Program-made: the position numbers and the translations under genes
Assembly (NCBI RefSeq): GCF_002270055.1
Contig: NZ_NIBG01000007.1
Location: 62,001-126,000 of the forward strand
DNA length: 64,000 nucleotides
Direction: 5' to 3'
Source of the DNA: Anaeromicrobium sediminis
Lineage (GTDB): Bacteria > Bacillota > Clostridia > Peptostreptococcales > Thermotaleaceae
The notes under the pieces: generated by a model
Seen by the model: the letters and a program-made list of their open reading frames with translations, nothing else
Told to the model about the DNA's origin: nothing
The model's database searches: none
Shown here: positions 55,329 through 63,920 of the stretch, one piece after another
Layout: every line of letters begins with the position of its first letter
Numbering within the stretch: the first letter of the stretch is position 1

Positions 55329-56850
55329 TGTTGCCTCTCCTTCCTGTAGCAAAATACATTATTTCTTCTTGTGAAGCTCCCCTTGGCAATTCGCCCTTTA
55401 TACTTCCTTCATGCATTACAAGTATTCTATCTGACATACCTATTATTTCTGGGAGTTCTGACGAGATCATAACAACTGCAACGCCTTTTTTTGCAAGTTT
55501 ATTCATTAAGTTGTATATTTCATATTTAGCACCTACGTCAATACCCCTTGTAGGTTCATCTAATATTAATATTTTAGGGTCTGTCATTAGCCATTTTCCT
55601 ATTACAACCTTTTGTTGATTTCCTCCTGATAGATTTTTTACTAATTGTTCTATACTAGGAGTTTTTATAAGTAAATCATCCACATATTTATTAGAATGGA
55701 ATATTTCCTTATTTTCATCTAATACTCCACCTGATAATACCTTTTTAAGGGATGCTAGGGTAGTATTTACCATGACACTTTGGCCAAGAACTAATCCATT
55801 TCCCTTTCTGTCTTCCGTAACTAAGGCTAAACCATTTTTAATGGCATCCTTAGGAGAGTTTATATTAACTTCTTTTCCATCAATACTTATGGTTCCTGAA
55901 GTATTTTTTCCATAGGCTCCAAATAACCCCATAACTAATTCTGTTCTTCCAGCTCCCATAAGACCTGCTACACCAAGGATTTCTCCCTTTCTTACCTGGA
56001 ATGATACATTTTTTACAAGTTCTTTGTTGTTCATCACATCATATACGGAAAAATCTTTTACTTCCATGATTACTTCTTCACCTTGATGAACTTCCTTAGG
56101 GTATCTATCATCCAATTCTCTTCCTACCATAAGCTTTATAATCTTATCTTCATCTAAATCTTCAATAGGGTCACTACTTATAGTAAGACCATCCCTTATT
56201 ACTGTTACTGTGTTAGCTATTTCAAATATTTCTTCTAATTTATGAGTTATTATAATGAAAGTTATTCCCTTTTTTTGTAGATCCTTTATAATTCTAAAAA
56301 ATGCCTCTACTTCACTATCTGTTAAAGCTGCTGTTGGTTCATCTAATATTAATATTTCCACATCCTTAGAAAGGGCCTTAGCAATTTCTACTAATTGTTG
56401 AACTCCCACACCTAAATCCCTTACTAATGTATTTGTTGGTATATCTAAACCTAGCTTATCTAAAAGTTCCTTGGCCATATAATTTAATTTTTCATCATCT
56501 ATAGTAAGTCCCTTATGAATCATAGGCTCATTAGAAAGATAAATATTCTCTGCAACAGTCATTTGAGGAACTAATGCTAGTTCTTGATAAACTATGGCAA
56601 TTTTTTTCTTTTCTGAATCTGCTATGTTTGAAAACTTTTGTACTTCACCTTTTAATACTATATCTCCTGTATAAGTTCCATAAGGATAAACACCACTTAA
56701 TATTTTCATCAAGGTAGATTTTCCTGCTCCATTTTCACCACATAGTGCATGTACTTCTCCCTTTTCTACTTGAAAGTTTACCTTATCAAGTGCTTTAACC
56801 CCTGGAAATTCCTTTGTTATATTTCTCATTTCCAAGATATTTTTACTCAA
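55309..56850 (-). CDS. Sugar ABC transporter ATP-binding protein (XylG/GguA type)
   Basis: This 513-residue protein has two fused ABC domains. The first has Walker A GENGAGKSTL, signature-like LGVGVQQLVEIAKAL and Walker B EILILDEPTAAL. The second has a degenerate Walker A (GLMGAGRTEL), signature LSGGNQQKV and ILILDEPTRGIDVGAK. This layout is that of the monosaccharide importers RbsA/XylG. The KYPYGTYTGDIVLKGE-like GVYPYGTYTGDI segment fits XylG/GguA. It starts at TTG behind GGAGGTG. A long hairpin separates it from the binding-protein gene. Confidence 0.94.
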   Translation of the reverse strand: MSKNILEMRNITKEFPGVKALDKVNFQVEKGEVHALCGENGAGKSTLMKILSGVYPYGTYTGDIVLKGEVQKFSNIADSEKKKIAIVYQELALVPQMTVAENIYLSNEPMIHKGLTIDDEKLNYMAKELLDKLGLDIPTNTLVRDLGVGVQQLVEIAKALSKDVEILILDEPTAALTDSEVEAFFRIIKDLQKKGITFIIITHKLEEIFEIANTVTVIRDGLTISSDPIEDLDEDKIIKLMVGRELDDRYPKEVHQGEEVIMEVKDFSVYDVMNNKELVKNVSFQVRKGEILGVAGLMGAGRTELVMGLFGAYGKNTSGTISIDGKEVNINSPKDAIKNGLALVTEDRKGNGLVLGQSVMVNTTLASLKKVLSGGVLDENKEIFHSNKYVDDLLIKTPSIEQLVKNLSGGNQQKVVIGKWLMTDPKILILDEPTRGIDVGAKYEIYNLMNKLAKKGVAVVMISSELPEIIGMSDRILVMHEGSIKGELPRGASQEEIMYFATGRRGNNGTSKA

Positions 56851-56879
56851 TTATGTCACCTCCATCTGATTGTGCTTAT

Positions 56880-56971
56880 GGTTAGGATAAAATTTTTTTG
56901 ATTTATTGAACTGAAGTAAGTTCACATACCTTTATATTGAACATAAAATCATAAAAAACTTTATCCTAACC
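56880..56971 (-). repeat. Inverted repeat between binding-protein and ATPase genes
   Basis: Two 19-base arms (GGTTAGGATAAA then T-rich, and its complement ending TTTATCCTAACC) match at all but one position and enclose 54 bases. In RNA this would be a long stable hairpin within the operon. Confidence 0.75.
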
Positions 56972-56983
56972 ACAAGGTGGTTA

Positions 56984-57018
56984 AATTAAAGAGGCTAGAC
57001 AGCCTAACCTCTTTAATT
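56984..57018 (-). terminator. Attenuating hairpin after the binding-protein gene
   Basis: AATTAAAGAGG pairs with CCTCTTTAATT with an inner AGGCTgtcTAGCC-like part. It has no long T run, so partial termination is likely. Confidence 0.6.
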
Positions 57019-57027
57019 GTTATATTA

Positions 57028-58098
57028 TTATTTTGCTGGTCTTTCATCTTCTGGAATATTCTTATAAACTTCTTCAAATGGGTGGTATCCATCCTTTATA
57101 ATAGTGTCCATCATGTTGTCCTTGTCAACTACTACAGGCTCTAATAAGTATGACAATACATCAATCTTTCCATTTGCTACAGTAGAGTTAGTTTTAACTT
57201 CTTCCTTTTTAGCCATCTTTATAGCTAAATCAAGAGCAGTTTCTGCAAGCTTTGGTATAGGCTTGTATACTGTCATAACTTGTTGTCCTTCAACAATTCT
57301 TTGACAAGCAGCTAACTCTGCATCTTGTCCAGTTACAGGTACTTTTCCAGATAATTGTTGCTCTGCTAATGCAGATATAGCTCCACCTGCAGTTCCATCA
57401 TTTGCACAAATTACTACATCTACCTTGTTTTTGTTAGCTGTTAAAGCGTTTTCCATATGCTTTTGAGCTTCACTTGGTTGCCAGTCCTTTGACATTTGCT
57501 CATATACTAAATTAATATCTCCATTGTCGATGAATGGCTTTAATACATCCATAGCACCTTTTTTGAATAGGTGTGCATTGTTATCTGTTGGGGCTCCACC
57601 AATGTATACATAGTTTCCTTTTGGATTCATCTTAGTTACGTATTCACCTTGTAAGTTACCAACTTTTTCATTATCAAAAGAAACATATAAGTCTACATCT
57701 GCATTCTTGATTAATCTATCATAAGATAAAACAGGAATACCTTCTGCATGAGCTGATTCAACAATTGTAGCTGCAACCTCTGCATTGTGAGGTGCTACCA
57801 TAAGTACATCTACGCCTTGAGATATCATGTTCTCAGCTTGAGCAATTTGCTTGTTATCATCACCATTTGCCGCTTGAATTAGGATTTTAACACCCTTTTC
57901 TTGTGCTCTAGCCATAAGGATATCTCTATCCTTTTGCCATCTTTCTTCCTTTAACGTATCCATTGAAAAACCAATTACAATTTCTTTTTTACCATCTGCT
58001 GGTGCCTCTGTTGTAGCTTCCTGTTTCTTTCCACATCCTGCAAATAGGCCTAGAGAAAGCGCCGCTATACATACTAGCGATATTATTCTTTTTTTCAT
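57028..58098 (-). CDS. Sugar ABC transporter substrate-binding lipoprotein (ChvE/XylF type)
   Basis: This 356-residue lipoprotein has the signal KRIISLVCIAALSLGLFAGCGKK with lipobox FAGC. The mature part is a monosaccharide-binding fold: EIVIGFSMDTLKEERWQKDRDILMARAQEKG, AQAENMISQGVDVLMVAPHN, GIPVLSYDRLIKNADVDLYVSFDNEKVG and VVICANDGTAGGAISAL. These match ChvE/XylF-like proteins that bind xylose, glucose or other aldoses. The chosen ATG is two codons inside the first, to give room after AAGGGGG. It is the first gene of the transporter operon. Confidence 0.93.
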   Translation of the reverse strand: MKKRIISLVCIAALSLGLFAGCGKKQEATTEAPADGKKEIVIGFSMDTLKEERWQKDRDILMARAQEKGVKILIQAANGDDNKQIAQAENMISQGVDVLMVAPHNAEVAATIVESAHAEGIPVLSYDRLIKNADVDLYVSFDNEKVGNLQGEYVTKMNPKGNYVYIGGAPTDNNAHLFKKGAMDVLKPFIDNGDINLVYEQMSKDWQPSEAQKHMENALTANKNKVDVVICANDGTAGGAISALAEQQLSGKVPVTGQDAELAACQRIVEGQQVMTVYKPIPKLAETALDLAIKMAKKEEVKTNSTVANGKIDVLSYLLEPVVVDKDNMMDTIIKDGYHPFEEVYKNIPEDERPAK

Positions 58099-58433
58099 AT
58101 TCATCCCCCTTGTAGGTAAATATTTTTAACTTAAGTACATTATAACTTCATATTTCTTAAATTTGTTGTCGTGAAAAGGTTTTCTTTGTCCATTTTCTTA
58201 TGGTAATTAAATTGACCTTAAATATATTGTCATAGTCTTCGCAAAAAAAGTAAGATTCTATTTTTACGAAATCTTATGAAAATATCCTCTTGTATATTTT
58301 GAAAAGTTTATCGTATAATGTATCTAATTAAGTTTCCTTATTCACAACTTGTATATACTAGTTGTGTTTTTCTTAAGTTTCTATTAAACTAATATTGAAA
58401 TAACTAATAAAAAAACTGAGGTGAATAATCATT
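58099..58433. other. Divergent promoter region of the sugar transporter and ROK kinase
   Basis: This is 335 bp with no gene. A near-palindrome TGAAAAGGTTTTCT (58172-58185) resembles a catabolite-responsive element (TGAAAnCGnTTTCA type) but has GG in place of the central CG. That would suit carbon catabolite control of the sugar operon. Other promoter parts are not clear. Confidence 0.4.
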
Positions 58434-59390
58434 ATGAAAGAATTTTTTTGTGGTATTGATTTAGGCGGCACAAAAATTGATATTGGAATCGTTACTAGAG
58501 AAGGTAAAGTTATTCATAATATAAAAATTCCTACAGAAGTAGAAAATGGTCCTGAAAATGCAATTAAAAGAATGAAAGAAACTATCAATGTCCTTCTTAA
58601 TAAGTTAGATTTATCTATAGAAGATTTAGGTGGAATAGGAATAGGTTCTCCTGGTCCACTTGATACTAAGGAAGGTGTTATTCTTAAGACTTCTAACCTG
58701 ACAGGATGGGAAAATACTAGAATAGTAGATATGTTAAAAGAGGACTTTAAGAATATTCCCATAAGATTAGAAAATGACGCTAATGCTGCTACCATAGGAG
58801 AATATTTATTTGGAAGTGGTAAGAATCATAAAGATTTTGTGTATATTACAGTAAGTACAGGAGTAGGTGGTGGTGCCATAGTAAATGGACATTTCCAATC
58901 GGGAGCAAATTCTAATGCCTTTGAAATTGGACATACTATCCTAAACTTCAATGGACCTAAGTGTAATTGTGGAAACTATGGATGTATTGAAGCCTATGCC
59001 TCAGGTACTGCCTTAGAAAGATTTGCTAAGGAGGCCATTGATTCTGGTGAAGAATCCTTAATAAAAGAATTGGCTGGAGAAGGTAAAATTAAAGGTGAAC
59101 ACATTGTTGGGGCAGCAAAGGAAAAGGATCCTCTAGCTTTAAAACTTATTGAAGACGAAGGATATTATTTAGGCCTAAGCCTTTATAATGTGATTGCCAA
59201 TTATAATCCTGAAGTAATTGCAATTGGCGGAGGATTATCTAATGCCCTTAATATGTTCTATGATAAAATGATGGAAACTATAAAAGGTATGTCTTTAAAG
59301 GCAAATATTGAAGCATGCCAGATTAAAAAAGCTGAGAGATCAGATTGCGGACTTGTGGGAGCTGCTGCTTTAAGCTTCTATGAATACTAA
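58434..59390 (+). CDS. ROK family sugar kinase (glucokinase-like)
   Basis: This 318-residue kinase phosphorylates a hexose with ATP. It shows the phosphate loop GIDLGGTKIDIGIVT, IGIGSPGPLDTKEGVI, the catalytic Asp in RLENDANAATIGEYLFG, VTVSTGVGGGAI-like ITVSTGVGGGAIVNG, and the ROK zinc motif CNCGNYGCIEAYASG. No DNA-binding domain is present, so it is an enzyme rather than a ROK repressor. It is divergent from the sugar importer operon and probably acts on the imported sugar. The ribosome site is GAGGTG. Confidence 0.93.
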   Translation: MKEFFCGIDLGGTKIDIGIVTREGKVIHNIKIPTEVENGPENAIKRMKETINVLLNKLDLSIEDLGGIGIGSPGPLDTKEGVILKTSNLTGWENTRIVDMLKEDFKNIPIRLENDANAATIGEYLFGSGKNHKDFVYITVSTGVGGGAIVNGHFQSGANSNAFEIGHTILNFNGPKCNCGNYGCIEAYASGTALERFAKEAIDSGEESLIKELAGEGKIKGEHIVGAAKEKDPLALKLIEDEGYYLGLSLYNVIANYNPEVIAIGGGLSNALNMFYDKMMETIKGMSLKANIEACQIKKAERSDCGLVGAAALSFYEY

Positions 59391-59409
59391 AAAATAACAC
59401 CTATAATAA

Positions 59410-59435
59410 GGATGGTCATAATTCTATGACCATCC
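59410..59435. terminator. Bidirectional terminator
   Basis: GGATGGTCATA pairs with TATGACCATCC, with TTTTAA to the right. It separates the ROK kinase from the convergent transporter gene. Confidence 0.85.
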
Positions 59436-59444
59436 CTTTTAATT

Positions 59445-60566
59445 TCATTCATTTAAATTTTCCAACTCTAATAGAGTCATTTTCTTTCTCTTTAGTCTTC
59501 TGTTTACATGTTCTTCCACTAAATTTTTGATTAGAACTACCATAGGAACTCCAAAGAACATGCCTACAACTCCTCCTACGGCACCTGACAGGGTTATAGC
59601 CACTATTATCCAAAATGCTCCTACCCCAATCTTATCTCCTAATATCTTAGGACCTAATATGGCTCCATCAAACTGCTGAAGTAGTGCAATTATTAGACCT
59701 ACTACTAGAGTCATTTTAGGACTTGCAATCAAAGTTATAATCACAGCCACAACACCTCCTATTATAGGTCCCACAAATGGAAGTACATTAGTAGTTCCCA
59801 CAACTAAGGATATTAATAAGGCGTATGGACACTTTACCATTATTAATATAACAAAGCAAATTAATCCAATAATTGCTGAATCAATTACTTTTCCAACTAC
59901 AAAATTAGAAAATATATCATTGCCCTTATTAATTATATAAACTATATAATCCGCTCTTTCATTACTAGTAAAGGCATATAGCATACGTTTTGCCCTGGCA
60001 ATTAGTAATTTTTTGTCTAATAATATATACACTCCTAATAGACAACTTATTATTTTTTTACAAATACCAAAAATAGTTCCTTGAAAATTGCCAAAGCTCT
60101 TTGGTACATATTTAATACTCGATATTCCCTTATTAATACTATTTCTTATAATAGCTATAGTATTTTTATCTAAATCATCTATACGGTTAATACCTATTTT
60201 ATTTATTATTCTATCTGTAATCATCCCAGTAGTTAGATTGCTAGAATGTGGCAATGTTTCTAAAAAGTTTATTATACTATTTATTACATTGTGTACTACC
60301 AAAGTTCCTAGCAAGATAACAATTAATGTGACAATAAAAACGGCTATAAACACACTCATATTTCTTTTCATATTAAATTTTCTTTCGAAAAAAACTACAA
60401 ATGGGTCTAATATATATGCTAAAAAGAATCCATTCACAATAGGAAATATGACTCTATAATAGCTAATTCTCATACTTTTATTTACACATAGGCTTCCTAT
60501 TAAAATTATCATTATTACTGCAAATACTAAACTACTATAACTAAACCTTATGATTTTTTTGTTCAT
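59445..60566 (-). CDS. AI-2E family transporter
   Basis: This 373-residue membrane protein has about eight hydrophobic segments and the AI-2E (PerM/YtvI) pattern: FPIVNGFFLAYILDPFVVFFERKF near the start, and VGTTNVLPFVGPIIGGVVAVIITLI with QQFDGAILGPKILGDKIGVGAFWIIVAITLSGAVGGVVGMFFGVPMVVLIKNL at the end. Members export autoinducer-2 or act as antiporters, and the substrate here is unknown. The gene is monocistronic with AGGAG upstream. Confidence 0.92.
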   Translation of the reverse strand: MNKKIIRFSYSSLVFAVIMIILIGSLCVNKSMRISYYRVIFPIVNGFFLAYILDPFVVFFERKFNMKRNMSVFIAVFIVTLIVILLGTLVVHNVINSIINFLETLPHSSNLTTGMITDRIINKIGINRIDDLDKNTIAIIRNSINKGISSIKYVPKSFGNFQGTIFGICKKIISCLLGVYILLDKKLLIARAKRMLYAFTSNERADYIVYIINKGNDIFSNFVVGKVIDSAIIGLICFVILIMVKCPYALLISLVVGTTNVLPFVGPIIGGVVAVIITLIASPKMTLVVGLIIALLQQFDGAILGPKILGDKIGVGAFWIIVAITLSGAVGGVVGMFFGVPMVVLIKNLVEEHVNRRLKRKKMTLLELENLNE

Positions 60567-60636
60567 CTATTGATTCTCCTAGTCCTTGTTTAAATGCCTT
60601 TCATTTAAGCTCAATATTCCAAAAAAAATTATATTG

Positions 60637-60665
60637 TTGATAAATCTCTAAAAATATATTATCAT
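60637..60665 (+). promoter_or_regulatory. Sigma-A promoter of cobT
   Basis: TTGATA, 17 bases and TATCAT precede the cobalamin riboswitch by about 20 bases. Confidence 0.65.
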
Positions 60666-60687
60666 AAATATGAGAAATTAATAAGCT

Positions 60688-60898
60688 AAAATTTTAAGGT
60701 GCCTAATTTTTAGGAGAATAGGGAAGAAGGTTAAATTCCTTCACGGACCCACCACTGTAATGATGAGAAATGTTAAATATGCCACTAGACTACTGGGAAG
60801 GCTTAATATTTCTATGATTCTTAGTCAGGAGACCTGCCTTAAAATTTTAAAATGTGAATGACGGCAAAGTTCATATTCCCACTGGGAGTATGGGCTTT
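60688..60898 (+). ncRNA. Cobalamin riboswitch
   Basis: The aptamer is closed by AAAATTTTAAGG (60688-60699) and CCTTAAAATTTT (60837-60848). Conserved words include GGGAAGAAGGT, ACGGACCCACCACTGTAA, GCCACTAGACTACTGGGAAGGC and the B12 box AGTCAGGAGACCTGCC (60823-60838). A 15-bp terminator (AAAGTTCATATTCCC/GGGAGTATGGGCTTT, then TTT) lies at 60866-60898. Adenosylcobalamin should switch cobT off. Confidence 0.95.
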
Positions 60899-60947
60899 TT
60901 TAATTGCCTAAAAACACAAATATAATCTTAAAGGGGAATTTTGAAAG

Positions 60948-62003
60948 ATGAAAAAATTACAAGAAACTATTAAATCAATTACACCACTTAGTAAAAACCA
61001 TATGGATTTAGCTAAGGAAAGACTAGACCTTCTTATTAAGCCTTTAGATAGTTTGGGTAAATTAGAAACTATAGCTATTCAGTTATCTGGAATTTATGAA
61101 AATAATTACTATGATACTTCCAATAAATTAATTTTAGGTTTTGGAGCTGATCATGGAGTTTATGAGGAAAATGTATCTCCTTGTAAACAGGTGGTTACAC
61201 AGCAACAATTTGCCAACTTTGTAGGTGGAGGTAATGGAGTATCTACCCTATGTAATTTTACAAATTCCCATGTTTGGGCCATAGATGTGGGCATAAATTG
61301 CGATGAAGAAATTACTGGAGTTTTTAATGAAAAAATCAGAAAGTCTACTGATAATATGAGAATAGGACCTGCCATGGCCTATGATGAAGCCATAAAGTCT
61401 TTAGAGATAGGAATTAAATATGCTACTTTAGCTAAGGAAAAGGGATACAAAGTAATTGGTATCGGAGAAATGGGTATATGTAATACTACTCCATCAACAG
61501 CAATTATGAGTGTATTCTTTGATCTATTACCTGAAAATATTACGGGTATGGGCTGTGGCCTTGATAATGAAGGTATCCTTAGAAAGATGAATGTTATAAA
61601 GGATTCTATTAAAATTAACAAGCCAGATAAAAATGATCCTATAGATATATTAGCTAAGGTTGGAGGATTTGAGATAGGGGCCATGGCTGGAGCCATATTA
61701 GGAGCTGCTAGCTTAAGAATGCCTGTTGTATTAGATGGTTTCATATCTTATGCGGCATTTATTATTGCCTATGGTTTAAATAACCTTTGTAAAGATTATG
61801 CCATTCCATCCCATATGTCTGCAGAACCCGCATCTAAATTGGTTTTAGATAAGTTATCCTTATCGCCCCTTTTAAATTTAGATATGAAGTTGGGAGAAGG
61901 TTCTGGTGCAGCATTGGCCTTTAACATAATAGAAGCAGCTAACTTTACATACAAAAATATGCTTACCTTCGATGAATCTAATATGGAAAATACTCACCCA
62001 TAA
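60948..62003 (+). CDS. cobT: Nicotinate-nucleotide--dimethylbenzimidazole phosphoribosyltransferase
   Basis: This 351-residue enzyme makes alpha-ribazole phosphate, the lower-ligand nucleotide of cobalamin. Motifs are LDSLGKLETIAIQLSGI, FGADHGVYEENVSP, QVVTQQQFANFVGGGNGVS, GEMGICNTTPSTAI, FEIGAMAGAILGAA, PVVLDGFISYAA and the catalytic Glu in KLGEGSGAAL. The family length is usual. It stands alone under a cobalamin riboswitch, so the organism probably activates or remodels lower ligands; the other cob genes lie elsewhere. Confidence 0.97.
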   Translation: MKKLQETIKSITPLSKNHMDLAKERLDLLIKPLDSLGKLETIAIQLSGIYENNYYDTSNKLILGFGADHGVYEENVSPCKQVVTQQQFANFVGGGNGVSTLCNFTNSHVWAIDVGINCDEEITGVFNEKIRKSTDNMRIGPAMAYDEAIKSLEIGIKYATLAKEKGYKVIGIGEMGICNTTPSTAIMSVFFDLLPENITGMGCGLDNEGILRKMNVIKDSIKINKPDKNDPIDILAKVGGFEIGAMAGAILGAASLRMPVVLDGFISYAAFIIAYGLNNLCKDYAIPSHMSAEPASKLVLDKLSLSPLLNLDMKLGEGSGAALAFNIIEAANFTYKNMLTFDESNMENTHP

Positions 62004-62025
62004 AGTAAAACTTAATTTCCTAACA

Positions 62026-62248
62026 AGTAAAAAAAGAGAGGCATATGCCTCTCTTAATATTCCAAAATACCGCTACTCTAATTTTGATACCTATCTCAAC
62101 GATAGGTGGGTGCCCTCACAGATACTTCTTTGTCCTTGCCGATTCGGTCTCATAAGTCAATTTCACATCTAAATTTTGAACTCCCGTTTCTTAACTGTAG
62201 GTTCAAAATAAGAGCTACACGAATACCCCAGATATATTTCTTTTTCTT
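62026..62248 (-). ncRNA. ssrS: 6S RNA
   Basis: This is a plus-convergent noncoding RNA gene with its own sigma-A promoter and terminator (GAGAGGCATATGCCTCTC then TTTTTTT, 62034-62055). The RNA of about 190 nt has long imperfect pairing between its ends (CTGGGGTATTCG...AGCTCT with AGAGTAGCGGTATTTTGG). It carries words I associate with clostridial 6S RNA: TTGAACCTACAGTTAAG, CGGGAGTTCA, GACCGAATCGGCAAGG and GGGCACCCACCT. 6S RNA binds and inhibits the housekeeping polymerase. A covariance search was not run. Confidence 0.8.
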
Positions 62249-62254
62249 GTATTC

Positions 62255-62282
62255 ATTATAACAAATTTTTTGTAATTCGCAA
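62255..62282 (-). promoter_or_regulatory. Sigma-A promoter of the 6S RNA gene
   Basis: TTGCGA, 16 bases and TATAAT on the minus strand end about seven bases before the proposed RNA 5' end. Confidence 0.75.
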
Positions 62283-62375
62283 ATACTTATTTAATGGAAA
62301 TTTAGATTGATTTTTCTATTTGAGATTTTTTTAACACTTACGATATCTTTTTTAAAAAATTCAATTCTTATCTCC

Positions 62376-62795
62376 CTATATTTTAATCTTTTTCACTAAT
62401 ATATATCCTAACATGGCTCCTACCAGATTTAATATAATATCATCTATATCACAAGTGCCTACCCTATAAATATATTGAAGTAGTTCAATACTGCAAGTAG
62501 TTATTAGGGCTAACATAAATATTTTTATATAATTATTAGTCTTATTATAGGCTAGTGGTAATAAAAATCCTAAAGGCATAAAAGCTACAATATTGCCCCC
62601 AATATTAATTATTGTATTTCTTATACCATATTTTAAAAACGCATACTCAGAAATAGTACTAAATGGTATAACATTATAACTGACATGATAGGTAGTTCTC
62701 CCATAATAGGGACTAAGAAACACTAGATAAAACAAATATATCAAGTATACTCCTAGTAATAATTTGCTCATCACATTTATATGTTTTTTCTTCAT
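62376..62795 (-). CDS. VanZ-family membrane protein
   Basis: This 139-residue protein has four hydrophobic segments and VanZ motifs: YLVFLSPYYGRTTYHVSYNVIPFSTI, NIIVNIGGNIVAFMPLGFLLP-like INIGGNIVAFMPLGFLLPLAY, SIELLQYIYRVGTCDIDDIILNLVGAMLGYI. VanZ confers low-level teicoplanin resistance in some strains, but most homologues have no proven role. The conserved CDIDDIILN acidic block is intact. It follows the metallophosphoesterase gene by 12 bp and is probably cotranscribed. Confidence 0.9.
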   Translation of the reverse strand: MKKKHINVMSKLLLGVYLIYLFYLVFLSPYYGRTTYHVSYNVIPFSTISEYAFLKYGIRNTIINIGGNIVAFMPLGFLLPLAYNKTNNYIKIFMLALITTCSIELLQYIYRVGTCDIDDIILNLVGAMLGYILVKKIKI

Positions 62796-62807
62796 AATAT
62801 TTCTCCA

Positions 62808-63920
62808 TTACTCACCAACAGAAATCTTTCTAGTTTCAATCCATCCATATTCATCCTTAAACCTGGCTAAAGCATATTTTCCATATATACCTGCCACCCT
62901 TATTTCATCTCCCTTATTTACCGTTAAAAAATATTCCTGATAGTCTTGATTACAATAATATTCTTTTCCATCAAATTCTATCAATTCATTTTTAACATTT
63001 ATATATTCTCCATTATGAATTCTTTCACACAATGAAAATTCTTCTTTCTTTTCAATTATTCTAATTTTATTACATGGCCACCCTAATTTTTCAGGAATTT
63101 TTTCACTGCCTTTGTTTTCTTCAATAACCTTATATTTAGTAAAATCATCTATCTTTTCACTAGATATATTGTAATTTCCCCCGTCTTTTTCAATAATAAG
63201 AGCATTCATTTGGCCCTTTATTTTTACTGCGTAGCCACCATCTATACATATTATCCTTTTCTCTTTATCTATAATTACATCTCCGCTACCACTAAAACCC
63301 TTATAATTTGAAGTGGGCCAGTGGCCTACCACTACAATTTTATCACTTTTGTGACCCTTTTTATAAAATTCATCACAGGCTAACAAAGTTCTAAAGGAAC
63401 TGTCCTTCCAGTCATTAATATAATCTATACCACCATGTACAAATATGAACTTATCAAATTCCAGTCCTATTGGCAATGTGCTTATGAAATCTATATCCTC
63501 TTTATATACTTTATTAATTCTTATATGAAGTTCCTCTGGTGTAGTTTCATCCAAATTAACATTCAATTCACCTATCCAATCATCAAATATACTTCTATAA
63601 GGCTTATTTCCCATATATTTGTACATTTTTTCACAGTGGTTTATATCTTTCATGAGATAAGATATAAATGCCTCACAATTGCCTGATATTATTATTCTAT
63701 TTTTATGTTTTGATATTTTCTTCAGCTCTTCTAATAATTTTTTACTATAGGGACCCTTCTCTATGAAGTCTCCTAATATGATTAAATAATCATTTTCTGC
63801 TAATTTAACTTTCTCAGTTAATTTTTTATATGAATTTAGCCCACCATGAATATCACTCATGACTATTAATCTATACTTTTCATAAGTGGGAAGTTCAATT
63901 ATTCTACTCCTAACATCCAT
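62808..63920 (-). CDS. Calcineurin-like metallophosphoesterase with C-terminal SH3-like domain
   Basis: This 370-residue protein has the dinuclear-metal phosphatase motifs: MSDIHGGLNSYKKL (D-x-H), IILGDFIEKGPYSKK (GDxxxxG), IISGNCEAFI (GN without the usual H/D/E pattern), FVHGGIDYI and VVGHWPTSN (GHxx). These resemble PrpE and diadenosine-tetraphosphatase type enzymes. The C-terminal 110 residues include EIRVAGIYGKYALARFKDEYGWIETRKISVG, an SH3-like fold. The substrate is unknown. The start ATG follows AAGGGAG. It is first in a pair with vanZ. Confidence 0.87.
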   Translation of the reverse strand: MDVRSRIIELPTYEKYRLIVMSDIHGGLNSYKKLTEKVKLAENDYLIILGDFIEKGPYSKKLLEELKKISKHKNRIIISGNCEAFISYLMKDINHCEKMYKYMGNKPYRSIFDDWIGELNVNLDETTPEELHIRINKVYKEDIDFISTLPIGLEFDKFIFVHGGIDYINDWKDSSFRTLLACDEFYKKGHKSDKIVVVGHWPTSNYKGFSGSGDVIIDKEKRIICIDGGYAVKIKGQMNALIIEKDGGNYNISSEKIDDFTKYKVIEENKGSEKIPEKLGWPCNKIRIIEKKEEFSLCERIHNGEYINVKNELIEFDGKEYYCNQDYQEYFLTVNKGDEIRVAGIYGKYALARFKDEYGWIETRKISVGE

